From contig NC_063171.1 in NCBI RefSeq assembly GCF_023159225.1, positions 14,893,142 to 14,957,141 of the forward strand: a DNA stretch of 64,000 nucleotides. The letters are read 5' to 3'. This stretch comes from Perognathus longimembris pacificus (lineage: Eukaryota > Chordata > Mammalia > Rodentia > Heteromyidae). Both the position numbers and the translations under genes were made by a program. Under the pieces are notes generated by a model. It was not told where the DNA came from and ran no database searches. It saw only the letters and a list, made by a program, of their open reading frames with translations. Below are positions 23,045 through 33,910 of this stretch, piece by piece; position 1 is the stretch's first letter; the number at the start of each line of letters is the position of its first letter.

Positions 23045-23456
23045 TAAAATATTTAGAGAACTTTGGCTACAAGTTCTTCTAAAAACAAAAACAAAGATCA
23101 AATTATGAAACAATTAATGAAACAATCAGCCAGGAAAATGTTCTCTTTTATACTCAAGCAGAAAAAAATGGTATAGGTTACACGAATTTCTATACTTCTA
23201 AGTTTGATTGTAGTTGGAGTTATTCACTGTAAAGATTGATTTGTTCTATTAGACAAAACTACACATTGTAGTGTTAGAACATGTTTAACACAGGGATCCT
23301 CTTGCAGTATTAAAGTGCAAAACTATTAGCTTGCAGACAAATTTCTAGTTCAAAATAATTACTTACATTTCTCTACAAATATATGTGTGCTCTGTTATGC
23401 AGCTACTGGTACACTCCACAAAACCAAGAAAGGCTATACTTCAATCCATGGTATGA
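23041..23456. other. Unique DNA
   Basis: Nothing recognised. Confidence 0.45.
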
Positions 23457-23531
23457 TTCCTTCCTTCCTTCCTTCTTTCCTTCCTTCCTTCCTTCCTTCC
23501 TTCCTTCCTTCCTTCCTTCCTTCCTTCCTTC

Positions 23532-23591
<60 letters not shown>

Positions 23592-23704
23592 TTTCTTTCT
23601 TTCCTTTCTTCCTTTCTTCCTTTCTTCCTTCTCCTTCCTTCCTTCCTTCCTTCCTTCCTTCCTTCCTTCCTTCCTTCCTTCCTCCTTCCTTCCTTCCTTC
23701 CTTC

Positions 23705-23786
<82 letters not shown>

Positions 23787-23790
23787 TCCT
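23457..23790. repeat. (CCTT)n/(CTTT)n microsatellite, about 330 bp
   Basis: Alternating blocks of CCTT and CTTT units, directly abutting the tail end of the IDL-Geo at 23791 and so probably grown from its poly(A) tail. Long Phe/Leu/Ser/Pro frames through it are artefacts. Confidence 0.97.
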
Positions 23791-23982
23791 TTTGCCAGTC
23801 CTAGGGCTTGAACTCAGGGCCTAAGCACTGTCCCTGGCTTCTTTTTGCTCAAGGCTAGCACTCTACCACTTGAGCCACAGTGCCACTTCTGGCTTTTTCT
23901 ATATATGTGGTGCTGAGGAATCCAATACAGGGCTTTGTGTATACAAGGCAAGCACTCTACCACTTGGCCATATTCCCAGCCC
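23791..23982 (-). mobile_element. IDL-Geo dimeric SINE
   Basis: Complement of right monomer (GCCAGTCCTAGGGCTTGAAC, GGCTAGCACTCTACCACTTG), then left monomer (TGGTGCTGAGGAATCC, GCAAGCACTCTACCACTTGG), ending CCCAGCCCC. Confidence 0.92.
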
Positions 23983-24144
23983 CTGGTCTAATGTCTTTAT
24001 CCCCAGTAAGTATTGAGAATCCTTCTTAGGGGACATTAAAAATACCCTCTAAGAGAGGTCTTACACTTACTCTGATTTAAAGTGGTAAACTTGGGATTTG
24101 TGCACTTTTTTTCTTATCATTCAGGTTATAGATACAGGAGTCTT

Positions 24145-24604
24145 TTTTAAAATAAATTTATTATTTAAACAAAAATCTCTTGACAAGGTGTTGTGCAAAA
24201 TGAGTACAGTTACATAGTAGGGCAGTGTGTACATTTCTTGTGATATCTTACACCCTGTTTTTCTTTCCCTTCCCTAGGTCAGATAGACATATATACAATA
24301 CACAATGTAACAAGAACATATACAGTAGCCATGTGGCCTATGCCAAAGAAAATTCGCCTAGGGCTTTAAATGTATTGTCGATAATAGACAATATGTCGAC
24401 AATAGTCTTATATGAACGCACATACATAGATTTCAGCTATTATGATCCACTGAGAGGTCAAGTTTTGACATTTATATGTTGAGTAGTTGTTTGGTTTTAG
24501 TTACATAATGTAGGGTCGCTGACACATAACTGTGGGAAATACCATTTGACAAGAAGCTTTTGGTTTTACAGAACTGTTCTCTACTGTCTCCCCTTCCCCC
24601 CACA
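24145..24604 (-). other. L1-B 3'UTR and A-rich tail
   Basis: Complement of the L1-A 3'UTR (shares AAGGTGTTGTGCAAAA, TACATAGTAGGGCAGTGTGT and TTGTGATATCTTA). Ends in TTTAAAATAAATTTATT-type sequence on the plus strand. Confidence 0.88.
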
Positions 24605-26547
24605 TTAACAGTCATATAACAGTGAGATCATGCCCCTTTGTTTTCTGTGTTCTAGCCTTGTCTTGCTCAACATTATTTGCTCAAGTTCTGACCATTTCCC
24701 TACAAATACTAATATTTCACCATTTCTAATTGCTATGTAGTATTCCATTGTGTATAGGTACCATATTTTTTGGATCCATTCATCTGTGGAGGGGCATATG
24801 GATTGTTTCCATATTTTAGCTATTGTGAATTGTGCAGCAATAAACATGGAAGTGCAGATGTCTTTTTGATATCTTGGGACCTGTTGTTCAGGATAGATGA
24901 CTAGGAGTGGTATGGCTGGGTCATAGGGTAGGTCTATGTTGAGCTTTTTGAGGAACCTCCATACTGCTCTACAAAGTGGTTGTACTAATTTGCACTCCCA
25001 CCAACAAGGGAGAAGGGTTCCTCTTTCCCTGCACCCCCGCCACCATTTGTTGTTGCCTCAGTTCAGAGTATAGGCCATTCTAACTGGAGTGAGGTGGTAT
25101 CTCACTGTTGTTTTTATTTGCATTTCCTTTACTACCAGGGATGTTGACCATTTCCCCATATGTTTCTTTGCCATTTTTATTTCTTCCCTTGTGAAGTCTC
25201 TCTTTAGCTCATTTGCCCATTTCCTAATTTGTTTATTGGGCTTGGAGGGGCTTAGTTTTTTGAGTTCTTTGTAGATGACAGATGTTAGGCCTTTTTCTGT
25301 TGCTGTGCTCATAAAGATCCTTTCCCATATGGTGGCTGTCTTTCTAGTTTGATGGCTATGTCCTTAGCTGTGCAGAAACTTTTTAATTTGTAGTAGTCCC
25401 ATTTGTCGAGTCTCTCCCCTATCTGTTGTGCCCCTGGGACTCTATTCAGGAAGTTCCTTCCTGTGCCTATATGTTCTTTAGTCTTATTTATTTCAATCAG
25501 ATTTATCTCTTCTTTGATCTTTGTGATCTCTCTTCTCCTAGTCATTTTAGATTTGATCATTTCTTGTTTCTCCAGTTGTTTTAGTTTCATTGTGAGGTTA
25601 TTCACCTGCTCTGCTTCCATTCTTTTCATGTGAGTGCTGAGGGCAATGATCTTGCCCCTCAGTACTGCCTTAGCTGTGCCCCATAGGTTTCTTTGTGATG
25701 TATTTTCATTGTCATTGTGGCTTATGAATTCGTTAACTTCATCCTTAATTTGCTCTGTGGCCCAACTGTTAGATAACAGTGAGGAGTTTAGCCTCCAAGA
25801 GTGTGTATAGCCTCTGTGGTAACCGTTGTTATTGAGGGTTATTTTTATTCCACTGTGGTCAGATATAATACATGGGTTGACGTCAATACTTTTGTATTTG
25901 CTGAGGTTCTTTGTGTGGGCTATGACATGGACTATTTTGAGGTATGATTCATGGGGTGCTGAGAAGAAGGTGTATTGGGTCTCTGTAGGGTGAAAGATTC
26001 TGTATAGGTCTGTCAGATCCATTTGGCATATAATGTTACTTAGGTCCTCAGCTCCCTTGCTGATCCTCTGGGTGTTGGATCTGTCTCTTGGAGAGAGTGG
26101 GGTATTAAAATCATCCACTATGATTGTGTTTGGGTCTATCTTGTTCTGTAGTTCTGTGAGAATTTGCTTGACATATGTAGGGCCTCTTTTGTTTAGTGAG
26201 TATACATTTATAACTGTGATGTCTTGATTCTGGATTTTTCCTTGTATTAAAATGTAGTGTCCTTCTTTGTCTTTTTGAGTTGATTTTAATGAAAAGTCCA
26301 GCTTTTCTGAGATCAGAATGGCTACACCTGACATTTTGGTAGGTGCATTTGCTTGGAAGTTCTTGCTCCATCCTTTCATTCGGAGCCTGTTTTTATCCCT
26401 TGCTGTAAGGTGAGTCTCTTGTAGACAACAGATGGCCACTTTTTGCTTGTGTATCCATGCTGCCAGTCTGCTCCTCAGTTTATATAAACAGTTTAAACTG
26501 TTCATATTCAAAGAGATCAAGGATAAGGGTGTTATTTCTCCTTCCAT
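24605..26547 (-). pseudogene. L1-B ORF2 with internal deletion: endonuclease joined to C-terminal domain, no RT
   Basis: ATG at 26547 opens 412 codons to 25309. Residues 1-240 are the endonuclease: SLNMNSLN (Asn14), CCLQETH, NVYSLN, DDFNTP, YTFFSAP, SDHSG. One catalytic Asp is lost: KIVHV instead of KIDHV at residue 206 (codon 25930-25932), a single base change relative to L1-A. A linker (about 240-345) follows. Near 25485 the frame jumps, still open, from NLIEINKTKE to HIGTGRNFLNRVPGAQ, which belongs about 1.87 kb further on in L1-A. The whole RT core is missing. A frameshift near 25310 moves the rest to other frames (25058-25312, then 24605-24847). In the Cys/His motif the His is Pro. Confidence 0.92.
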
Positions 26548-26592
26548 TTTCCTTTTAGGCTGTTTTTCCTCTCTCTCTTTTTTCCCTTGTCT

Positions 26593-27717
26593 TTAATGAG
26601 CTGCTCTTTCTGTTGGGCTCTGGCTACTATAGTTTCTTTCTGTTTCTGTCTGTGTGTCCTGTACTATTTCTGTTGGGTGGGGTTCCCCTCTTAGAAATCG
26701 CTGTAAGGCTGGTTTTTTATTCACATGCTCCTTTAGATCCTCTTTGCTATGGAAAGATCTGTTTTTTCCCTCAAAGGTGAATTCTGGTTTTGCTGGATAT
26801 CTAATTTTGGGCTAGCAATTGGCTTGTAGGACTTGGATTGTGTTCTTCCACTCTCTTCCTGCGTAGTAGGTTTGTGTGGAGAGGTCTGCTGTTATTCGGA
26901 TCCTTTTCCCGTTGTAATAAATCTCTTTCTTCGCTTTGGCTGAATTCAAAATTTGCTCTTTATTCTTGAGATCTGAAGTCTTGATTTTTATGTGCCTGGG
27001 CAAAGATTTTCTAGGGTCTGGTCTGCCAGGCATCCTATAGGCTTCGATTACCGGGGTGAGGTCCCTTGTGAGATTGGGGAAGTTTTCTGCAATAATTTTA
27101 TTGAAAATATGTTAAAGCCCTCTGCTCTGGTATTCCGCTCCTTCTTCAATTCCAATTATGCGCAGATTATATCTCTTGCCTTTGTCCACTAGCTCCTGGA
27201 TTAGTCTGCCCTGGAGCTTTACTGTTTCTTGAATTGTGGTAATTTTCTGGTCCTTATTGGCTATATCATCATCCAAGAGAGAGATTCGGGGTTCAATATG
27301 GTCAATTCTTTGTGCTATGGATTCAAGTGTGGAGTTTATGGATGTCAAGGAGCTATTTATGGTTGCCAGATCAGCTCTGATCATGGAAATTTATTCCTTT
27401 AAAGGGTTGTATTTTAAATCTATTTTTTCATGCATTTCGCTTCTCAGGATATTAAGGTCTTCTTTAACAGACGTTTGCACTGTATCCAGTTTTGCTTCCA
27501 TTTCTTTCTTGATTTCCAGAAGGTCCTTCAAGACTTCCATTCTAAACTCCTGGAATTGTTCTCTGAATTTGATCCTGAGGCTTTCCATCATTTCTGCTAT
27601 CATAGTCTGAGTTGTTTTTATATTCTCCATCTCCTCTTTGGTCGTACTGCTTTTTGGAGCTGGTGAGTTGGCTTGCCCTTTGATGTAATTTGTAATATTT
27701 CTTTGTGATTTCCGCAT
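26593..27717 (-). pseudogene. L1-B ORF1 (ORF1p), three in-frame stops
   Basis: The frame from ATG (27717) to TAA (26593-26595) is 375 codons with no net frameshift. TAA or TAG occurs at 27391-27393 (after codon 108), 27112-27114 and 26812-26814. The coiled-coil region precedes the second stop. The RRM start reads YNLRIIGIEE and the C-terminal block has ITADLSTQTYYAGREW, keeping the Trp that L1-A lost. Decay is by point substitution only. It ends 45 bp before ORF2, the usual short L1 inter-ORF spacer. Confidence 0.92.
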
Positions 27718-29475
27718 CTGGAGATCTGTAGGTAGCTTCCTTGGGTTGGCTTTGTGCTGGTTCCTGCTGGTCCATCAGTGGAAGACTTGTTTGTGTCCTG
27801 GCTCTGGGTTTGAGTTTGGCTGTTGAACCTTACTGCCCAATGGGTGAGCGTGACTGTCTTGGTTGTTGCCTGGGCAGTCACCCTCCCTGCGCTTAGGGGT
27901 CACTAGGTTCTGTGTCTTTCTCTGCAGGATAGTGACTTGCCGCTGGGTTGTGCTGACCGTAGTGTGCCCCTGGTGGGGGTTTGCAGGTCACTGATTCAGC
28001 GTGGCGTGGAGGCTTTTCTCTTCTTTTGTTCTTTTTTCCACTCACCTTGGTTAGAGGAGCTCACTTCTCAGATTGAGATTTGCCGCTGAGAGGCAGCTTG
28101 CCCCCCCGTATGGATTGCTCCTGTTCAGGCAAGTGTTGTTCTTGAGGTGCGGAGTGCACCTACTTGAGTGGGCGCTGTCGCTGGGGGGCCCTGCCCACGT
28201 GTGTGGAGTGCGCGTATCAGAGTGGGCACTGCTGCTGGGGGACCCTGCCCACCTGTGCAGTGTGCGCCTATCAGAGTGGGCGCTGCCGCTGGGGGGCCCT
28301 ACCTACCAGTGTGAAGTGCACCTCTCAGAGTGGGTGTTGCAGCTTCCCAGCTTGTGCATTCCCATGGAGGTTTGGGCAGGAGATCCTACTGCTGAGGGGC
28401 TAGCATGCTGGCCCACATTGGCCCTCCAGGGGGCATGTGCCTGTGTACTCTAGTGCTTCCTTTGGGGACGTGTTGCCCTGAGTTGTTGGAGAGTGCTTGT
28501 GCTCTCTCTCGAGTTTGCTGTGGGGGCGGTATGCGTGGGCCCCAGCAGAATCAAGTGTCCGGGCATGGGTTGGTGCCCACAGACTTTGCGCCTCCGCTGT
28601 GAGGGAGGCATGTGTTCGGGCCCAGGTGTCCCTGCTGGGTTGGTGTTGCATCCCAGCGAGCCTGTGACTGTTGTTCAAAAAGTCTGTGAGGGCCAGGCAC
28701 CTCAAGTGGGACTTCCAATATCTACCAGTCCCCGGGCCACTGCTGGGGAGGGGGCTGGGCCGGTGAAGCCAGGTTATGACTCCTCTGCTGGGACTTTGCG
28801 GGGTGGATGCCTTGGTGTTGCTCCTTTGTTCCCTCGGGGTAGGGAGGGGGAGAGAGGGAGCTCTAGCTTCTTTGTAGGGTTTGGGTCTCTGCTAGAGCTG
28901 GTCTCCCGTTGGGGGCTGGCAATTGGGAACTTACTGGTCCTGGATTGTGTGTGTGTCCCTCACTGCTGTTGGCACTTCGGGGGTGGGGTGCTGGCGTGTT
29001 GCGATCGGTCATTTGGTGGTGGTGGCCCCGGCTCTCCCCTTCTGCACCATCTGGTTCCCGCTCCGCTCACGTCCAATCCCAGCCATGCAGCCCCGCACCT
29101 CCTCTCACCGCTGTCTGTCTCGGTCAGTCTGCTCTCCCCCTGGGGTCCGTGAAGCTCCTGCTGTCTGGACTCTGCACTCCTGGTGTGACTTTTTGGCAGT
29201 TAGTTTGCCGACACCGGGTTCCCTTTTCCAGCCTGGCCCTGTTCGGGCCAGGGCCAGTGGATGGGTGGGGGGTACCCTGGATATATTCCAGCTCCATGCA
29301 GGTTATAGGCTGTTATTTTTGTTTGTTTGTTTGTTTCCTGCATTTCTCTGTTGCTTCTGGCTGCTGGTTTTGTTGGGTTCTTGATGAGATGTTGGGTGCT
29401 GGAGTTCCCAGCTGGCTATTCAGTTGGAGCGAGTTGGGGTACCTCCCTACTGTGGCGGTGCCATCTTCCCTCCTT
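27718..29475 (-). promoter_or_regulatory. L1-B 5'UTR / internal promoter
   Basis: About 1.76 kb, GC-rich. Near the extreme 5' end (plus 29460-29470) the minus strand reads GGGAAGATGGCACC. AAGATGGC is the YY1 core that sits at the start of many mammalian L1 5'UTRs. That supports both full 5' length and the promoter assignment. Long open frames on the plus strand (28073-29514) lie antisense to this GC-rich leader and lack recognisable domains. Confidence 0.82.
28150..28345 (-). repeat. 54-bp tandem repeat in L1-B 5'UTR, about 3.5 copies
   Basis: GAGTGGG markers recur at 28166, 28220, 28274 and 28328, exactly 54 bp apart. Each unit contains GCTGGGGGGCCCT-like sequence. Homologous to the 51-52-bp array in L1-A. 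Confidence 0.88.
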
Positions 29476-29489
29476 GAGACTGGAGTCTT

Positions 29490-30974
29490 GAGGTCAGAAA
29501 GGACTCTACATTAAGTTTAAGAATCTTATTTGAGCAATTGACAGGGGATGAAATTCTGATGTTGCTATCATTGTTTCCCATGCTAAAAGATCCCCATGAT
29601 GTGGACTAGGAAGGAATTCAAAATGTCAAGAGTGACAGCAGGGAAAGCAAAATTCTGTTGCCAGCCACAGTTAGTGATATTAGTCATGTCCAGTCCTGTG
29701 CCAACTTGTAGAGAAGCCAGTGGCTTCCAGGCCAAATCAGTCTCAGCTCTTAGCAGTCCCCTATGATGGAGTTCTCAGGTCACTGGAAAAGGTTCTGTCA
29801 TCATTGCTGGTGAAGGCCAGGGAAGGACCTCAACTCTGTAATCCATTTTAGCAAGTCAAATGCTAACTTTATTAATTCCAGTTTTCATGGTTAGTAGCCC
29901 TAAAAACAAAGAAACTATCATACATAAAGTATACATTTTAATCATAGAATGTAAATTCCCTTTGCAAGACAATTTGAATCTACAAAACTGGATGGTCTGG
30001 TAGTAGAATAAAGTGCATGCAAATTGATTTTAAAATGATTTCAACATTAAAAACATGAAATTTAGAAACATAAAATTAGATTTAAAAATATTTCAACATG
30101 TAAAAATTAGAAAAATAAACATAAAATTGAGAAAGTTGAAATATGCCCTTTGAAAAATTTCAAGGTATGCTCATCTTTTAATCTGACAGAAAGCACAATT
30201 GAAAATTTAAAAGAAGAAATTGACAATAGCAAAGTAATCTATATAATATAACATATATACCAATGAAACTAATAACAAATGTTATATCTTCTGCAAAGGA
30301 TATAAGTAAAACTAGAATAATGCATACATGGATTCATAAAATGCAAGTGTTCTCAAAAATAAATCTAAACATTCATCAAAATCTTCAGAATTTCACATAC
30401 ACTAATTTCAAAAATTTTTCTATGACTAAATTTAGGTCATTCAAAAACAAAAATAAATACCATTGGGAAACAGTAGTATTAAATATGTCACATAAATTAG
30501 TTACTAAAGGGCTTCTAAATTAGAATATGGCTCAATTACTTAATTCTGGTTACCTTTACAGTTGTTCATGAAGAAAAAAAGATGTTGAAGCTGCATTTCT
30601 TTGTCTCCTTATTTTGAAACTCATAGCAAACATTTGGGGTGGGGGAGTTCTATTATCTAAACACATAGTATCTATATAACATATACCTCAAATTAAAAGC
30701 CTACTCAGAAGTTTCGTACTACATTTACTCTCCTTGTTCCTTAATCAGTATAGGCAACATATTGAGTAGAAATAAACAAATAGCTCTGATGAAGTAAACA
30801 TTTTGATAGATATATGAAATTGCTTGAATTTTCCATCAAGGATTACACAAATCTATGAATTAATCAATGCACACACACATACAAAAACACCTAAATACAA
30901 CTAAAATACCATTCTGCAGAGACAGATTATTAAGGAATAATTTTTTTGCTGGTTAATTTTAATTTGTTTTGTTT
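29490..30974. other. Unique DNA, about 1.5 kb
   Basis: No gene or repeat recognised. 30010-30130 is A-rich with degenerate AACATNAAA-type repeats. A 86-codon frame at 30263-30523 is AT-rich and featureless. Confidence 0.5.
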
Positions 30975-31157
30975 TGTGCAAGCACTGGGGCTTGAACTCA
31001 GGGCTTGGGCTCTTTCCCTGAGCATTTTGCTAGTCTATTGTTCTAATACCTGAGCCGCTTCTCCGCTTCTAGCTGGTTGGGTTTGATTCAACATCATCAC
31101 ATCTATGTGTCTCCTGAGTCGCTAGGTATACAGGTATGAGCAACTGGCACCTGGATT
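30975..31157 (-). mobile_element. B1-Geo dimeric SINE (old)
   Basis: CACTGGGGCTTGAACTCAGG, CTTTCCCTGAGCATTTTGC and ACCTGAGCCGCTTCTCCGC (right monomer complement), then TCCTGAGTCGCTAGGTATAC and GAGCAACTGGCACC (B1-like complement). Confidence 0.75.
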
Positions 31158-31903
31158 CCATGAACAGTTATGCTTCTCCTTCCTTTATTCATTTATATGT
31201 GATAAATTTACTGTAATAATCTTTACTTTTAATTAATGAGGTGACTTGAATCATGAATAGTTTTATGAATATATGCTTGATTACGCTATTAATACTCATT
31301 AAACACAATTAAATATGTATTTTGTATATTTTCCTATATTTTCCAGAGTAAAGCAGGAATGGTATCTATTAAGTTAGTTGGACATGGTTGTAAGGAAACT
31401 AATAGTACAGACCTAATGTAACAAAATCTTAGGATTTCTTATTTTCATGCATAAGTGAAATACTGTTCAAAGTTAAAGGCTAAAATGTCTTCTTTATACC
31501 CATTTGATACTTTGCAAGGTATAGTAAAATAAATACTTAAAAAGTATTTGTCAAAAGGCTTTAGAGGTAATTATCATAATCTGAAAAAAAAGTTTTGAAA
31601 AATGATGAGAAGCTAGAACACTTTTCTTTTTGTATCTGCCATTTCAAAATCTTTCACATACCCTGCTTTATCTTGTAGGTAGCAATTCTTCTCCATGTTT
31701 TTTTTTTTTTTCTCACACTTATTTCCAGAGCCTATTGCTTTAGCTCCATTATCCAATGCAATCACACCAAAGTTTCCTGGGTAAATATGAATACTCACCT
31801 GAATATATTCTGTATATAAATCTCAATAAATATGTACCACCAAGCAATTGTATATATGCATTTCAATATACCTTGCACATTTTAATCTACATTTTAATCT
31901 ACA
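31158..31903. other. Unique AT-rich DNA
   Basis: Nothing recognised except a T-run at about 31700-31712. Confidence 0.45.
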
Positions 31904-32067
31904 TTTTCTGTCCTGAGTATTTACAATTACAGGCATGAGCCACCAGTACCCAGATTTTAACTTTATTTTCTTTTTGTTTTTGTATTTTTGATTTTTGGTA
32001 CTAGGGATCAAACCCAGGAGTTTGTACTTGTTAGACAAGCGTGTTGCCACTGAACTACATCACAGCC
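31904..32067 (-). mobile_element. SINE remnants: 7SL-like end and ID-like body
   Basis: CTGAGTATTTACAATTACAG and CATGAGCCACCAGTACCC (31908-31956) is a 7SL/B1 end in antisense. GGTACTAGGGATCAAACCC and TGCCACTGAACTACATCAC (31997-32064) is an ID-like body in antisense. Possibly one chimeric element, possibly two. Confidence 0.5.
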
Positions 32068-32089
32068 TTAGTTTCATTTTCTTTTGTTT

Positions 32090-32760
32090 CTTTTTTTGTT
32101 TTTAAATTATCTTTACGTAGTTGTACAAAGCAGTTGTCATTTAACAAATAGTTTTTAAAAACAATGCACATTTATCAATATCACCTTTTCAGCTCTCTCA
32201 CTTAACCCTTCTAACACATACCTTCTCTCATGTTTCTTAATTTTGTATGATATGCATTGAATTCTTGACTGTATTTGCATTTTTCTATGTTACTCCTCTT
32301 CATCTACCACTTTCACCTTGAAACCACCCCATGTGTTTCAAGTACTCATTTTCTACTGTTTATTTTGTTGAGCCTTGCCTTTCTAAGGAATTACACTATT
32401 TAAGTTCCTTGAATCTACATTTATATATACTTGCATACCACCCAACATATTTACTTGTAAGTTTATAAGCTAATTCTAGCTTTCACTTATAAGAGACAAC
32501 TTGCAACCTTTGCCTCTCTGGGCCTGACTTACTTCTCTTGGTGTAACTTTTTCTAGGACTTTCCATTTCTTTCAAAATTGAACAGTATCATTCTTTCCAC
32601 CGGATGAGTAAAATTCCATTGTTTATATATACCACATTTTTTTAATCCATTTATCCATTAAGAGTCACCTGGATTGATTTGATGCCATGGATATCATGAA
32701 TAGGGATGTACTTTTATTTCCCCCCCCTTTGCTATTTCTGTTTGTTCTCAATGGGATAAT
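32090..32760 (-). mobile_element. Old 5'-truncated L1 (ORF2 3' end plus 3'UTR)
   Basis: The plus strand carries the complement of the conserved ORF2 end: GACTTTCCATTTCTTTC, CAGTATCATTCTTTCCACC, AAATTCCATTGTTTATATA and AATCCATTTATCCATT match, in order, 38070-38170 of the other antisense L1. A diverged 3'UTR precedes it (32090-32500). Confidence 0.65.
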
Positions 32761-33056
32761 TTGTAACATCACCCAATTCACAACAAATATAATTAAAGAA
32801 TTTATTACTTATGTAGTTGTCAGTTTACTGTCCAGTTTTCTACAATGAATTAGGGGGCAGTAGTCTTTTCTTACAGTAGTTTACTTGCCTAGCATTCTTA
32901 ACAATATATGCACATTGTAGTTACTCCATCCCCATTTAATAAATTTTCAGACAAAATCAGTGGACTAAACTTACTGAGGATAATAGCCCTAGAGACTTAG
33001 TTATTTGGTGAATATTCCAGGTAACTATCATATCTAGAAATCAGTAGAGGTAACAT

Positions 33057-33535
33057 CATCTGCACTGTGATATTGCTCACACCTGTAATCATAGATACTC
33101 AATAGATTGGGTTATGAGGACAGACACTTCAAGCTAGTCCAGAAATAAAGTCCTAGAGATTATCTTCAAAACAACCACCAAGATGGGCGCTGGGGGCTCA
33201 TGCCTATAATCCTAACTAATCAGGAGGCTGAGATATGAGGATTGAGGTTCAAAGCCAGCCAGGCAGGAAAGTCCCTGAGACTTTTATCTCTAATTAACCA
33301 CCAGAAAACCGGAAGTGGAGCTGTGGCTCAGGTGGTAGAGTGCTAGCCTTGAGCTGAAGAGCTCAGGGACAGCTCCCATGCCCGGAGTACAAGCCCATGA
33401 CAGACAAAAAATAAATAAATAAAATAACCACCAAAATTTCTGAATGAAGACAGCTCAACTGGTAGAGTGGGAATTGTGAGTAAAAAAGTCCAGTGAGAGT
33501 GAGGAGCAGAGTTAAATGTTTGGTACTGTCATTAA
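33057..33535 (+). mobile_element. B1-Geo SINE interrupted by another B1-Geo
   Basis: 33057-33175 is a B1-like half (GTGATATTGCTCACACCTG, GATACTCAATAGATTGG). 33425-33535 continues it with AATAACCACCAAAATTTC, CTCAACTGGTAGAGTGGG and the right-monomer end. The two pieces join in register around AACCACCAA. Confidence 0.65.
33187..33423 (+). mobile_element. B1-Geo dimeric SINE (younger, nested)
   Basis: The best-preserved copy of this dimer: GGCGCTGGGGGCTCATGCC, AATCAGGAGGCTGAGATATG, AAGCCAGCCAGGCAGG, then TAACCACCAGAAAACCGG, GGAGCTGTGGCTCAGGTGG (A-box) and GAGTACAAGCCC, tail (AAAT)n. Flanks AAACAACCACCAA and AAATAACCACCAA form a near-perfect TSD inside the older SINE. Confidence 0.85.
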
Positions 33536-33635
33536 TTAATTAAGACAATGGAAGATTTTAAAAAATCCTGACATTGCAAAATTACAAGTTATGAGATTCT
33601 GCAAGAAAATAATTTTTCAAACTCTGTGCTTTTTC

Positions 33636-33687
33636 ATGTGTGTGTATGCACGTGTGTGTATGCGTGTGTGTGTGTGTGTGTGTGTAT
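33636..33687. repeat. Imperfect (TG)n
   Basis: TGTGTGTATGCACGTGTG-type run at the tail side of the next minus-strand B1-Geo. Confidence 0.92.
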
Positions 33688-33711
33688 AGGTGCATATGCG
33701 TGCTCATGCAT

Positions 33712-33910
33712 GTACCAGTACTGTGGTTTGAAATAGTTCCTCTCCCTTGGCCTTTCAATCAAGGCTAGTGATCTATTACTTGAGTCACTTCTGACTTCTT
33801 ACTCGCTAGTTTTAGGCGTGAACTCCCATGCCAAGATTGGCTTCCACCCATGATCTTCAGACCTCAGCCACCTGTGTAGGTAGGATTACAGCAATAAGCT
33901 ACCTGAGCCT
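33712..33910 (-). mobile_element. B1-Geo dimeric SINE (old)
   Basis: ATCAAGGCTAGTGATCTATT, ACTTGAGTCACTTCTGAC and CCTCAGCCACCTGTGTAGG, AGGATTACAGCAATAAGC in antisense order. Confidence 0.65.

Larger units (their letters stand above)
24145..29475 (-). mobile_element. LINE-1 retrotransposon (L1-B), internally deleted, with TSD
   Basis: On the minus strand: 5'UTR (29475 to 27718), ORF1 (27717-26593), deleted ORF2 (26547-24605) and 3'UTR ending in an A-rich tail (24145-24160). The plus strand flanks read GATACAGGAGTCTT (24131-24144) and GAGACTGGAGTCTT (29476-29489), a 14-bp TSD with two mismatches. With these ends the element starts AAGGAGGGAAGATGGC, so the 5' end is probably complete. Relative to L1-A it lacks about 1.87 kb of ORF2. 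Both ORFs carry inactivating changes. Confidence 0.93.

Noticed and set aside
23383..23824. 140-codon frames rich in Phe, Leu, Ser and Pro
   Set aside because: Pure translation of the CCTT/CTTT microsatellite.
25480..25490. L1-B deletion as a spliced (SpIRE-type) junction
   Set aside because: By comparison with L1-A the 5' breakpoint has no GT donor; AG microhomology fits template switching better.
28073..29514. Long plus-strand frames (up to 219 codons)
   Set aside because: Antisense to the GC-rich L1-B 5'UTR, where few stop codons are expected by composition.
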